DNA from: JAQIBY01 sp034658655
GTDB taxonomy: Bacteria > Bacteroidota > Bacteroidia > Bacteroidales > ML635J-15
DNA: 35,689 nt
NCBI GenBank assembly: GCA_034658655.1
Contig: JAYEFQ010000128.1
Location: 1-35,689, forward strand
Direction of reading: 5' to 3'
Part shown: piece by piece, positions 1-7,175 of the stretch
Numbering within the stretch: the stretch's first letter is position 1
How the letters are laid out: each line of letters begins with the position of its first letter
The notes under the pieces: generated by a model
The model's database searches: none
Told to the model about the DNA's origin: nothing
What the model saw: only the letters and a program-made list of their open reading frames with translations
Translations under genes and position numbers: made by a program

Positions 1-77
1 TAGAGATTTGAGGTTTGAGGTTTGAGGTTAGGGGTTAGAGGTTAGAGGTTTGAGGTTTGAGGTTAGAGGTTTGAAAA
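1..77. repeat. Heptamer tandem repeat (TTGAGGT / TAGAGGT)
   Basis: About ten consecutive 7-base units, alternating TTGAGGT and TAGAGGT with one TAGGGGT, run from the window edge to about position 74. It is non-coding, low-complexity DNA and may continue upstream of the window. Its function is unknown. A length-variable slippage tract is the simplest reading. Confidence 0.85.
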
Positions 78-313
78 TTGTTATTTGAAATTTATTTGTC
101 TTTTGTTATTTGTTATTTTTTTTGACGCCTCGACATGCGTCGGGATTGTTTCGTGTTACATTTTTCAGTTCGCAAACTCCTGAAAAATGACACTCAGGGA
201 ATTTGAGGTTAGTTGAGAAAAAAGTCATTCGATGGAAAAGTGAAACGATTGTCATTCAATGGAACGATGGGGCGTAGTGGCGATCTGAAAGCTTTTTGGA
301 AGCGAGGATATTA
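78..313. other. Intergenic DNA with a small perfect inverted repeat
   Basis: No gene is visible here. Positions 159-168 (CATTTTTCAG) and 180-189 (CTGAAAAATG) form a perfect 10-bp inverted repeat with an 11-nt loop. Just before it, GACGC at 124-128 can pair with GCGTC at 136-140. There is no T-run suited to termination, so I read these as small structured intergenic sequences of unknown role. Confidence 0.5.
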
Positions 314-420
314 ATACCGATTGTGATTCAAAACTATCGATATGCTACGCTTTGCTTCGTCTATCGGTGTTGAATTTACATCGGCATTATACTTACAATT
401 TTGATTAATAAATGGTATAA
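314..420. repeat. Dispersed palindromic repeat, copy A
   Basis: Positions 316-420 align without gaps to 27227-27331, with about 11 mismatches in 105. The unit holds an inner hairpin, with arms GATTCAA at 325-331 and TTGAAT about 40 nt further on (extended by ATCGAT / TATCGGT pairing), and a second inverted pair TTATAC / GTATAA at the right end. It has no coding capacity. Two copies 27 kb apart in one window suggest a multicopy family, such as a REP-like or MITE-like element, but its mobiliser cannot be seen here. Confidence 0.75.
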
Positions 421-473
421 TAAATCGAATATCGATTAACGAATAATGATTTAAAGCATTGTTACAAAAATAA

Positions 474-501
474 AAACAGCCCACCAATTGGCGGACTGTT
501 T
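474..501 (-). terminator. Intrinsic terminator of the greA-HIT operon
   Basis: Read on the minus strand, AAACAG pairs with CTGTTT, and TCCGCC pairs with GGTGGG through two G-U wobbles, giving a nearly loop-free hairpin followed by TTTTATTTTT. It lies about 50 nt past the HIT stop codon. A second hairpin lies between them at 513-537 (AAAACT / AGTTTT arms with a G+C-rich core). Confidence 0.85.
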
Positions 502-549
502 AATATATTGATAAAACTCCCGTTCCCCGGAAGTTTTGGCAAGGGCCGA

Positions 550-945
550 CTATTTAAAATCGACCGAGATTTTTGTCGCTAATTCCTTAAATTCTGATTC
601 TGTCATCTGCACGCGTGGATTTGTAAAATGCACATCTTTTTCTGCGTCAATGGGAATCAAATGTACATGTGCGTGAGGCACTTCCAAACCAAGTACAACC
701 ACAGCAATCCGTTTACATTTCACATTTTTCTCAATCGCTTTAGCAACGCGTTTTGCAAAAGCCATTAAACCAGTATAAGTTGCATCATCAAGATCAAACA
801 AATAATCCACTTCTTTTTTTGGAATTACAAGTGCATGTCCTTTTTTTAGTGGATTAATATCCAAAAATGCAAAATAATTTTCATCCTCAGCAATTTTATA
901 TGCCGGAATTTTGCCTGCTACTATTTTTGAAAAAATACTCGCCAT
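550..945 (-). CDS. HIT family protein (histidine triad nucleotide-binding)
   Basis: This 131-residue protein belongs to the histidine triad family of small cytosolic nucleotide hydrolases and transferases that act on the alpha-phosphate of nucleotide conjugates. The triad is seen as H91-x-H93-x-H95 (HAHVHLIP). The N-terminal part (IFSKIVAGKIPAYKIAEDE, then FLDINPLKKGHALVIPK) is the usual HIT/HinT beginning, and the length is typical. The ATG lies two bases after the greA stop codon, so the gene is the second cistron of a greA-HIT operon and ends before a strong terminator. The physiological substrate cannot be read from sequence. Family assignment is secure; the exact subgroup (Hint or other) is not. 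Confidence 0.93.
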   Translation of the reverse strand: MASIFSKIVAGKIPAYKIAEDENYFAFLDINPLKKGHALVIPKKEVDYLFDLDDATYTGLMAFAKRVAKAIEKNVKCKRIAVVVLGLEVPHAHVHLIPIDAEKDVHFTNPRVQMTESEFKELATKISVDFK

Positions 946-947
946 AA

Positions 948-1421
948 TTACATGCTAATTTCAATAATTTCAAACTGCATCTTTCCGTTTGGCACATCAA
1001 TTTCAGCAATATCGCCAACTTTTTTACCGAGCAGCCCCTTAGCAATCGGTGTTTCAATTGAAATTTTCCCTTCTTTTAAATTAGCTTCGCTTTCAGCCAC
1101 CAACTGATACTGCATTTTTGCGTTCGTCTTTGTGTTTTTGATCGTTACTTTATTCAAAATCTGTACAGAACTTGTATCTATTTGCGAAGGATCAAGTACA
1201 CGTGCAGAATGTATCGCATCCTGCAACTTGGCAATACGCATTTCAAGCATTCCCTGCGCCTCTTTTGCTGCATCGTATTCTGCATTCTCAGATAAATCGC
1301 CTTTATCTCTCGCTTCAGCAATCTGACGAGAAATATCAGGACGTTCAATCGATTGCATACGATTCAATTCTGCCTTCATTTTGTCTAGTCCCTCTTGGGT
1401 TACATATGTTGTTTTTGCCAT
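948..1421 (-). CDS. greA: Transcription elongation factor GreA
   Basis: This 157-residue GreA binds the RNA polymerase secondary channel and stimulates cleavage of backtracked RNA. The N-terminal coiled-coil hairpin carries the acidic tip within GDLSENAEYDAAKE (D42, E45), the residues that coordinate the second catalytic metal. The C-terminal FKBP-like globular domain ends in a typical strand (GKMQFEIIEIS). The start (MAKTTYVTQEGL) matches the family start. The gene is followed after two bases by the HIT gene. A consensus Bacteroidota promoter lies upstream, and between promoter and start codon sits a hairpin with a T-run, suggesting leader attenuation (see findings). Confidence 0.97.
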   Translation of the reverse strand: MAKTTYVTQEGLDKMKAELNRMQSIERPDISRQIAEARDKGDLSENAEYDAAKEAQGMLEMRIAKLQDAIHSARVLDPSQIDTSSVQILNKVTIKNTKTNAKMQYQLVAESEANLKEGKISIETPIAKGLLGKKVGDIAEIDVPNGKMQFEIIEISM

Positions 1422-1454
1422 TTTATATGGGTTTAAAAAAAATACAATAAAAAA

Positions 1455-1480
1455 GAACCCCCTGCATATAGCGGAGATTC
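1455..1480 (-). promoter_or_regulatory. Leader hairpin plus T-run in the greA 5' region
   Basis: Read on the minus strand, GAATCTCCGC pairs with GCAGGGGGTTC (one bulged A, two G-U pairs) around a TATAT loop, and is followed at once by TTTTTTATTG and then a run of eight T. This has the form of an intrinsic terminator, but it sits between the greA promoter and the greA start codon. It could be a leader attenuator, or it could end read-through from the giant gene upstream. Confidence 0.55.
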
Positions 1481-1488
1481 ATATAATA

Positions 1489-1520
1489 CAAATGTAAAGC
1501 ATTATTTTAAAATTTCCAAA
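1489..1520 (-). promoter_or_regulatory. Bacteroidota-type promoter for greA
   Basis: On the minus strand TTTG (1517-1520) is followed by exactly 20 nt and then TACATTTG (1489-1496), a full match to the TTTG / TAnnTTTG consensus used by the Bacteroidota primary sigma factor. The start site is expected a few bases downstream, around 1480-1483, right at the base of the leader hairpin. Confidence 0.75.
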
Positions 1521-1589
1521 TATTTTTTATCACATTATACAATAATAGGATAATTTTTACACGACACTAATTGATTTTTGTTTTTTTTG

Positions 1590-1835
1590 GGCACATCAGC
1601 CGCCAACGCACAATATCCAGCGCCGGCTGTCGGTCTTCGTTCATAGCTGCCAACTGCTCTGCCACACTTGTAAGTTGCCTGCATGGGCTTCCTTCGGTCG
1701 CCATGCCTTCAACACAAGTGTAATAAGGTATCGGTACAAAATAACTTCGCCTATTCTGTTCACTTTATTTTGTAACAATACCTATGGCATCGCAATTAGC
1801 AGGCTGTTTCACTACGCCCTTGTGCGGGCATTGTG
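1590..1835. repeat. G+C-richer non-coding block with stacked hairpins
   Basis: This stretch is visibly richer in G+C than the genes around it and holds several inverted repeats. 1664-1671 pairs with 1714-1721 (ACACTTGT / ACAAGTGT), with an inner GCATGG / CCATGC stem. 1727-1731 pairs with 1778-1782 (GGTAT / ATACC), with an inner ACAAAATAA / TTATTTTGT stem. 1816-1819 pairs with 1826-1829 (GCCC / GGGC). Minus-strand frames stay open for short stretches, but nothing resembles a known protein. I read it as a structured intergenic repeat element, possibly multicopy. Confidence 0.5.
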
Positions 1836-1840
1836 CTAAG

Positions 1841-4800
1841 CTATTCACTCAGTGCGCCAAACCATTTTACAACCTTTTCGCCGATTCCGGGAGCATCAAT
1901 ATGCACAATATACATCCCTCCGGAAATACGAATTCCCGTTCTATCGGTTAAATCCCAATCAATCCACGATTGCGTTGTATGCTTATCCCAACGACGAACC
2001 AATTGCCCACTAACTGTGAAAATGCTAACGACACATTGCTCCGGTAAATTAGTAATCTTAACCTGCCGCTCTGTACTATTCAACTGATAATACGAATATC
2101 CATAATACGGATTGGGTACAACACGAATTAAATCTAAAGCAAATTTTGCAGTTTCATCATCATTGGTAATGGTTTCAAATCCTTGCGTACTAAATTGATA
2201 ATACGGCAAATTGTCATTTACTGAGTATTCCGGAGTATCATTTCGCTGATTTCTATAATAAGGTGTTGCTACCCGCAATTTAATCGTTACTTCATTATCC
2301 AAAAAATTATGCGCTGTATTCCATAGTGGAATCGCTGTCCACATAATGCCACTTAAAGCTTGTATTTTATATTTAACCAAATCAGTTTCTTCATATGTTC
2401 TCATCATAGCATATGCATATGCAGACGAATCGTAAGTTGTTTGTAGTGGATTTAATGTAGGATCAGGGGATAGTTGATTTGAACCATAAACATATATATA
2501 ATGTTTTCCTCCAAATAATGGACCATCAAGCGTATCTTTGGAGTTAGTCGGGTTCCACAACATATCATTTCCATTTTCTTCAACAAGCCAAGAATCTTCG
2601 CCAAAAGCAATATTCAAACGCTCACCTGTGCGCACATCAATGGCATAACCGGGAAACCAGCCTAGACCATGTGTTGTATCACCGGAAATTTCATTTCCAT
2701 CTTTATCAACCGATGCATGCTGACGCAAATCAAAGCGCAAAGCATTTCCTTCAGAACGATTATTTTCTAAAGGTGTTACTTCTTCTGGATTTCCTGTTTC
2801 CTCGTTTGTTGTCCAGTTGTTTTCACACATTTCAAGCACAATTGCACGTGACCACATATCTTTATCTGGTGTTAATACAATATCCACACTTGATAATGGG
2901 TAATGTTTATGTATATTACTTCTGATATACGATGATTTATAATTATCATATGCAGGACCATATTTAAAATTACTTGCAAAAACGTATGGAGCCCATGTTC
3001 CTTCAAGCATTTGTTCAAAATACTCATCAGGGTCAAAACCAATGTAATCATCGTATGACCAATCAGGATTTTCAAGTTCATTCGTTTGGTAGTTTCCTAC
3101 ACGTATCCAATTATAGGCATCTAAACCATCATCATCCTGTAAAAAATGCAACCAATCAGCTTCTGGATTTTCATATTGCATTGTTGCTGAAAGCATGCCA
3201 TTTTGTTGTGGGTTTTCATTCCGATATCCTGCCGCTTCTACTTGATACAATTCAATTGAAAAGCCATATTCAGGAAAAAGTATTTCACTTTCTGACATTC
3301 CAATTTCATCTTTCAGCAAAATGGTATCTCCACTTGAATTTACCAAAAACCATTTGGCATCCTCTTTAATTTCACCATACGACCATGTGATAATTGAATC
3401 AGTTTTTCGAATTCCAAGCGTAAAATCTTCAGCCTTAACATTCAGAGGATCAATAATACAAATATTCACAGGACTATTTCCACCACAATATTCAGGATTT
3501 TTAATTTTCCAGGGCGAACCCGACATTATTTCAGCAATCGATTCATCACTAAGTTCTAACACATTATTTCCATTCCCCAAACCTTCTATTTGTGTAACGG
3601 CAAGTCCATCTCCATAATCAGCAGGGCTTAAGGTTCCTCCCTGTTCAGCAATTGGCTTATGCGCCGTTGCAGAATACATTTCCCCAGCGTTTCGACTTAT
3701 TAAATAGGGTGTTTTTTGTCCGAAAAAACTAGTTTGATTAAAGGGGCTGTATAAAAAATCGGTGTTACTTGCATAAGCGATGGCAACAAAATACATTTCC
3801 TTATGATTTACAATATTTTCCGTTTCTCCCCATGGGAAAGCATCGTTTGTCAACTCAAAACTATGCTTAATGCCTTCATTGGCAGCTTCAACTTCTAATT
3901 GATCGCTGAGACTTGACCAATCCGCATTGTATTTATAATTCACGAGATCTGAAACATCATCCCGAATATCACATTGAAAAATTTCCTGCACCAAATCTGG
4001 ATTATATCTTTCCTCATAGAAATCAACATCAGCAGATTTTAATTGAAAAATTTGATATCCCTGAAATCGATATTTTTTATCGCAATCATCGCAAGCAAGG
4101 GATTGGTCAGTTTCCACGTATTGCTCTAAATAATTATTAGAAGCGGGAGAATTATTAATATGAAAAATCAATTTTGAATCGAGCTCCACAATATTCAATT
4201 CCGGATAATCAGGACCATCAAGCACACGAAAACATCTGTCAAACATTGCCTGCACTGCATCGTCCACTTTTTTTAATTTAGCAACACTTGATTGTGCGCC
4301 ATTATCACCTCTTGCCCATACGGTAGCCACCGTAAAATTATTCGTTTCACCAGGTTGCAAAGTAATTGCCTCCATACTCATTACAAAGCGTCGGTCATCT
4401 GCAGGATTTCCTTCTGATTCTTCTGACCAATCACCCATGACTTGTCCATTCTGTCCCCAACCACATTGGTCAGTTGATGGATTTCCCGGATACATAAAAT
4501 TGGCTTCAACATTAGTATCTGCACCTCCTGAATAATGCCCTGTTCCGCCATAGTACAATTCACTCCCATCTAAAAACATTGATTTAAGCACCCTATAATA
4601 ATCAGCTGCTGTAAAATCAGATAATCCTGGACCCATAAAATATGTTTGTAAATAAATAAAATGATTCATACCACAGCGCTCATTATCCACAATTCCATCC
4701 CCGTAATTTTGACCATTAATGTTTCCATTCATAAAATCAGCTTTACCACAATCCAATACACGCACTCCAGCAATTGTATCCCAATTGCTTAGGTCATCAT

Positions 4801-5875
4801 TACTATTTACATCCTTAAACAAACCAGAAACAAAATCAAAACCCACAGCAGGAGGATTCACACCATATCCGGGATTGCCATAACAATCATCATCAAAATC
4901 ATCTCCATTATAGCAATAACCAAGTCCTCGTTGCACATCGCAGCCAATAAAATCATCTATTCCTCCACCAAGGTCTGCATCAGTCCATAAGCCAACACGA
5001 AAATCATGATATACATTTGTCGAACGATTAATAAGATTGTACTGGTAAAAGGTTTGATTATTCAATACACCCTGATCTGCATAAGCAAAAGCCTGTGCCT
5101 GCACCTCCACACCAATCGGTTCACCACCAGTTTCGGTGTGCTCATTTCCGGCGTCATTATATACCCACCAAAGGGTTTGATCACCATAAAGCTTAGGAGC
5201 TAAATCACGGGTATCCAAACAATTAGGATTGTCGGTAATACCATCTTCAGGAAATTCATAATAAGGAAAATCGCCATCGTAGGGATTATATAGTCCATCC
5301 TCATTCACATCATAAAATGGAGCCAAATAATATGAATATCCACCTTGAGGTCCATGTGCAGGCCAATTTAGTATGGATTGCGGGATGACATAGCCAGGAA
5401 AATATTCCTCTGTGTTGCAATTTGGATTTTGGGAACATACCCACCATGCACGAAATTCAATAACATCGTCGCGAAAGAGCTCAAAAATTTTATCGTATTC
5501 CCTGCAAATTGTCATATCGGTTGATGCTTGCTCCTCACCAGAGACAATTAACGGACCGGTAAAAGCATCATTTCCACCTTGTCGAAAATACTGTGCCATT
5601 AAATGTAATTGATCATTGCTGTCGTATCCTCCCATCCAAATTGCACCGGCAAAAATGGAATGGCTACCACTACCTTTAGGAATTTCATATTTTGGTTTTC
5701 CCCACAAATCCCACCACATGTCACCACCAGAATGAATTCGTGCTCGCACATTATTCACATGCAAATCGGCTGATGCCATTGGTGGTTCACAAGAGGCGAC
5801 TTGTCGGTTATTCGATTGCGAGAAGGCAAATAGTGATAACCCTAGCAAAATAAGGAAACTAAATACATATTTCAT
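1841..5875 (-). CDS. Giant T9SS cargo protein, paralog B
   Basis: This is a large secreted protein of about 1344 residues, with no function I can name. The start chosen is the ATG at 5875, because MKYVFSFLILLGLSLFAFSQ is a clean signal peptide; an upstream ATG at 5926 would add 17 residues before it. After the signal come a conserved N-terminal block (NNVRARIHSGGDMWWDLWG), aspartate-rich calcium-loop-like motifs (DVNEDGLYNPYDGDFPYYE; DGIVDNER), a long middle region, and a highly conserved late block (WFPGYAIDVRTGERLNIAFG). The end is a T9SS type A-like sorting tail (VVPNPYYG, ITNLP, VSGQLVRRW, GGMYIVHI, GEKVVKWFG). It is paralogous along its whole length to 7176-11270 and is separated from the PorV-like gene by a terminator. 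The T9SS cargo call is strong; the molecular role is open. Confidence 0.85.
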   Translation of the reverse strand: MKYVFSFLILLGLSLFAFSQSNNRQVASCEPPMASADLHVNNVRARIHSGGDMWWDLWGKPKYEIPKGSGSHSIFAGAIWMGGYDSNDQLHLMAQYFRQGGNDAFTGPLIVSGEEQASTDMTICREYDKIFELFRDDVIEFRAWWVCSQNPNCNTEEYFPGYVIPQSILNWPAHGPQGGYSYYLAPFYDVNEDGLYNPYDGDFPYYEFPEDGITDNPNCLDTRDLAPKLYGDQTLWWVYNDAGNEHTETGGEPIGVEVQAQAFAYADQGVLNNQTFYQYNLINRSTNVYHDFRVGLWTDADLGGGIDDFIGCDVQRGLGYCYNGDDFDDDCYGNPGYGVNPPAVGFDFVSGLFKDVNSNDDLSNWDTIAGVRVLDCGKADFMNGNINGQNYGDGIVDNERCGMNHFIYLQTYFMGPGLSDFTAADYYRVLKSMFLDGSELYYGGTGHYSGGADTNVEANFMYPGNPSTDQCGWGQNGQVMGDWSEESEGNPADDRRFVMSMEAITLQPGETNNFTVATVWARGDNGAQSSVAKLKKVDDAVQAMFDRCFRVLDGPDYPELNIVELDSKLIFHINNSPASNNYLEQYVETDQSLACDDCDKKYRFQGYQIFQLKSADVDFYEERYNPDLVQEIFQCDIRDDVSDLVNYKYNADWSSLSDQLEVEAANEGIKHSFELTNDAFPWGETENIVNHKEMYFVAIAYASNTDFLYSPFNQTSFFGQKTPYLISRNAGEMYSATAHKPIAEQGGTLSPADYGDGLAVTQIEGLGNGNNVLELSDESIAEIMSGSPWKIKNPEYCGGNSPVNICIIDPLNVKAEDFTLGIRKTDSIITWSYGEIKEDAKWFLVNSSGDTILLKDEIGMSESEILFPEYGFSIELYQVEAAGYRNENPQQNGMLSATMQYENPEADWLHFLQDDDGLDAYNWIRVGNYQTNELENPDWSYDDYIGFDPDEYFEQMLEGTWAPYVFASNFKYGPAYDNYKSSYIRSNIHKHYPLSSVDIVLTPDKDMWSRAIVLEMCENNWTTNEETGNPEEVTPLENNRSEGNALRFDLRQHASVDKDGNEISGDTTHGLGWFPGYAIDVRTGERLNIAFGEDSWLVEENGNDMLWNPTNSKDTLDGPLFGGKHYIYVYGSNQLSPDPTLNPLQTTYDSSAYAYAMMRTYEETDLVKYKIQALSGIMWTAIPLWNTAHNFLDNEVTIKLRVATPYYRNQRNDTPEYSVNDNLPYYQFSTQGFETITNDDETAKFALDLIRVVPNPYYGYSYYQLNSTERQVKITNLPEQCVVSIFTVSGQLVRRWDKHTTQSWIDWDLTDRTGIRISGGMYIVHIDAPGIGEKVVKWFGALSE

Positions 5876-5950
5876 GGCATAGGCTTTTAAAATATAACGT
5901 AGGAACAAACAAATCGTTGCATTCATGGTAATATTTTTATGTCAATATAC

Positions 5951-5982
5951 AAAAAAAGCCGCTATTTTGTAATAGCAGCTTT
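5951..5982 (-). terminator. Intrinsic terminator after the PorV-like gene
   Basis: On the minus strand AAAGCTGCTATT pairs with AATAGCGGCTTT (one G-U) around an ACAA loop and runs into TTTT. It lies just past the PorV-like stop codon, so the TonB receptor / giant cargo A / PorV-like genes form one transcription unit that ends here. Giant gene B must then have its own promoter or depend on read-through. I found no clear TTTG / TAnnTTTG pair for it. Confidence 0.9.
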
Positions 5983-6006
5983 CAATTATATTTTAATGTC
6001 TGTTAA

Positions 6007-7152
6007 TTATAGGGTTACGCGAGCGCCAATGGTATGAACACCTTGAAATGGATTTGTATCACGATATGAATAATCAATCGCAATCACAGAGCCATCTTTA
6101 TTCATAGGAATATGAACTGATAATCCTGCAGTTGGACCAGTATAAACAGTTGTCTTTTCAGCAATATCAGTAATTCCATTTTCATAAACATATCCACCAC
6201 GGAGGTAGAAAATGTCACTAAAACCATACTCAACACCAAAATGAAATTGGTCTTTAGTAAAGGAATTTGAGGTAAAGTTTGCAGCAAGTATCAATTTATG
6301 ATTACTAATTAGTTCGTTATCACCTGCATCCTCATTATCACTCATTCGTGCACTAGATTTAGTTCTCGCATCCAAATTAATGTAATAAGACGCACCAATC
6401 TTGATAAGAGAGGGCAATTCAAATTCAGCAGAACGATGCTCAACAGTCATATCGGTTCCAAATTGTGAAACTCCTATAAAAGACATACCATCACCAGTGA
6501 ATTTCATGGTTGAACCCACATTTTGCATTGTAATACCAAATCTCAAGTTATCGCGTTTGCGATTTCCGAGTTTGTCTTTACCAACGCCAGTAACATATTG
6601 TATTCCGGCATCAAGCGCAAATCCTGTTGCAGTTGCATCTGGTAAGCCTTCGCTTATCAATCTGACAGTCATACCACCATAAATACTATTGGAGAATTCC
6701 TGAGCATATGCTAATGCAATATTAGAATAGCTTACTTGATATGTTCCCAAGCCACCTTCAGGTAGTTCTTCGGTAACAATGTCAATTTCACCAAAATCCA
6801 TGGTCATTACAGCAACACTCAACACACCAGCAGGACCAACTTTTTGGCTAAATCCAAAATTATTCATTGTAACATCAGAGCCAACGAGATACTGTGTATT
6901 GGTAAAAATCAATTCAGTTCTGCGGGTAAAGGCAGTACCTGCAACATTTTGGAACAAACCTTCAAGACCTTGTACCGAACCAACGTTAGCATTTCCCCAG
7001 CCAGATGATCTGGCCCAAGGATTAATTAACAATTCTGAGGCTCCTGCACTTCCGGCACGTTGTTCGTTTCCGGCAAATACAGCCGGGCTAATTAGAATAA
7101 CTGCTAGGGTTGTTACTATCAGCTTATGAATTTTATTTTTCATGACGCTCAT
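6007..7152 (-). CDS. PorV/PorQ-family outer-membrane protein
   Basis: This protein of up to 381 residues is predicted to be a beta-barrel of the PorV/PorQ type. Established PorV proteins escort T9SS cargo from the SprA translocon and present it to the attachment complex at the cell surface. The N-terminus has a signal peptide (hydrophobic run ending in SPAVFAG) followed by a family-typical opening (GSAGASELLINPWARSSG, then GLFQNVAG). The rest alternates strand-like segments (GGMTVRLISEG, FGVEYGFSDIFYLRGGYVYE) and ends in the short strand IGARVTL. Translation may start at 7152 (MSV) or at 7143 (MKN); the latter puts the charged residues directly before the hydrophobic core. It follows giant cargo gene A by 23 bases and is followed by a terminator. 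It is probably an accessory PorV paralog serving the adjacent cargos rather than the core PorV; this is inference from position. Confidence 0.82.
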   Translation of the reverse strand: MSVMKNKIHKLIVTTLAVILISPAVFAGNEQRAGSAGASELLINPWARSSGWGNANVGSVQGLEGLFQNVAGTAFTRRTELIFTNTQYLVGSDVTMNNFGFSQKVGPAGVLSVAVMTMDFGEIDIVTEELPEGGLGTYQVSYSNIALAYAQEFSNSIYGGMTVRLISEGLPDATATGFALDAGIQYVTGVGKDKLGNRKRDNLRFGITMQNVGSTMKFTGDGMSFIGVSQFGTDMTVEHRSAEFELPSLIKIGASYYINLDARTKSSARMSDNEDAGDNELISNHKLILAANFTSNSFTKDQFHFGVEYGFSDIFYLRGGYVYENGITDIAEKTTVYTGPTAGLSVHIPMNKDGSVIAIDYSYRDTNPFQGVHTIGARVTL

Positions 7153-7175
7153 CTTATATAATTAACAAATCAATT

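Noticed and set aside
1..77. Telomere-like repeat at the window end
   Set aside because: TTTGAGG-type heptamers look telomere-like, but bacterial slippage tracts of this kind are common and the units are mixed. The window edge is arbitrary.
1172..1450. Plus-strand open frame opposite greA
   Set aside because: It lies antisense to a well-conserved gene and has no recognisable domain; it is a shadow frame.
1590..1835. Integron attC site or cassette array
   Set aside because: The hairpins are suggestive, but I found no matching GTTRRRY / RYYYAAC pair and no integrase in the window.
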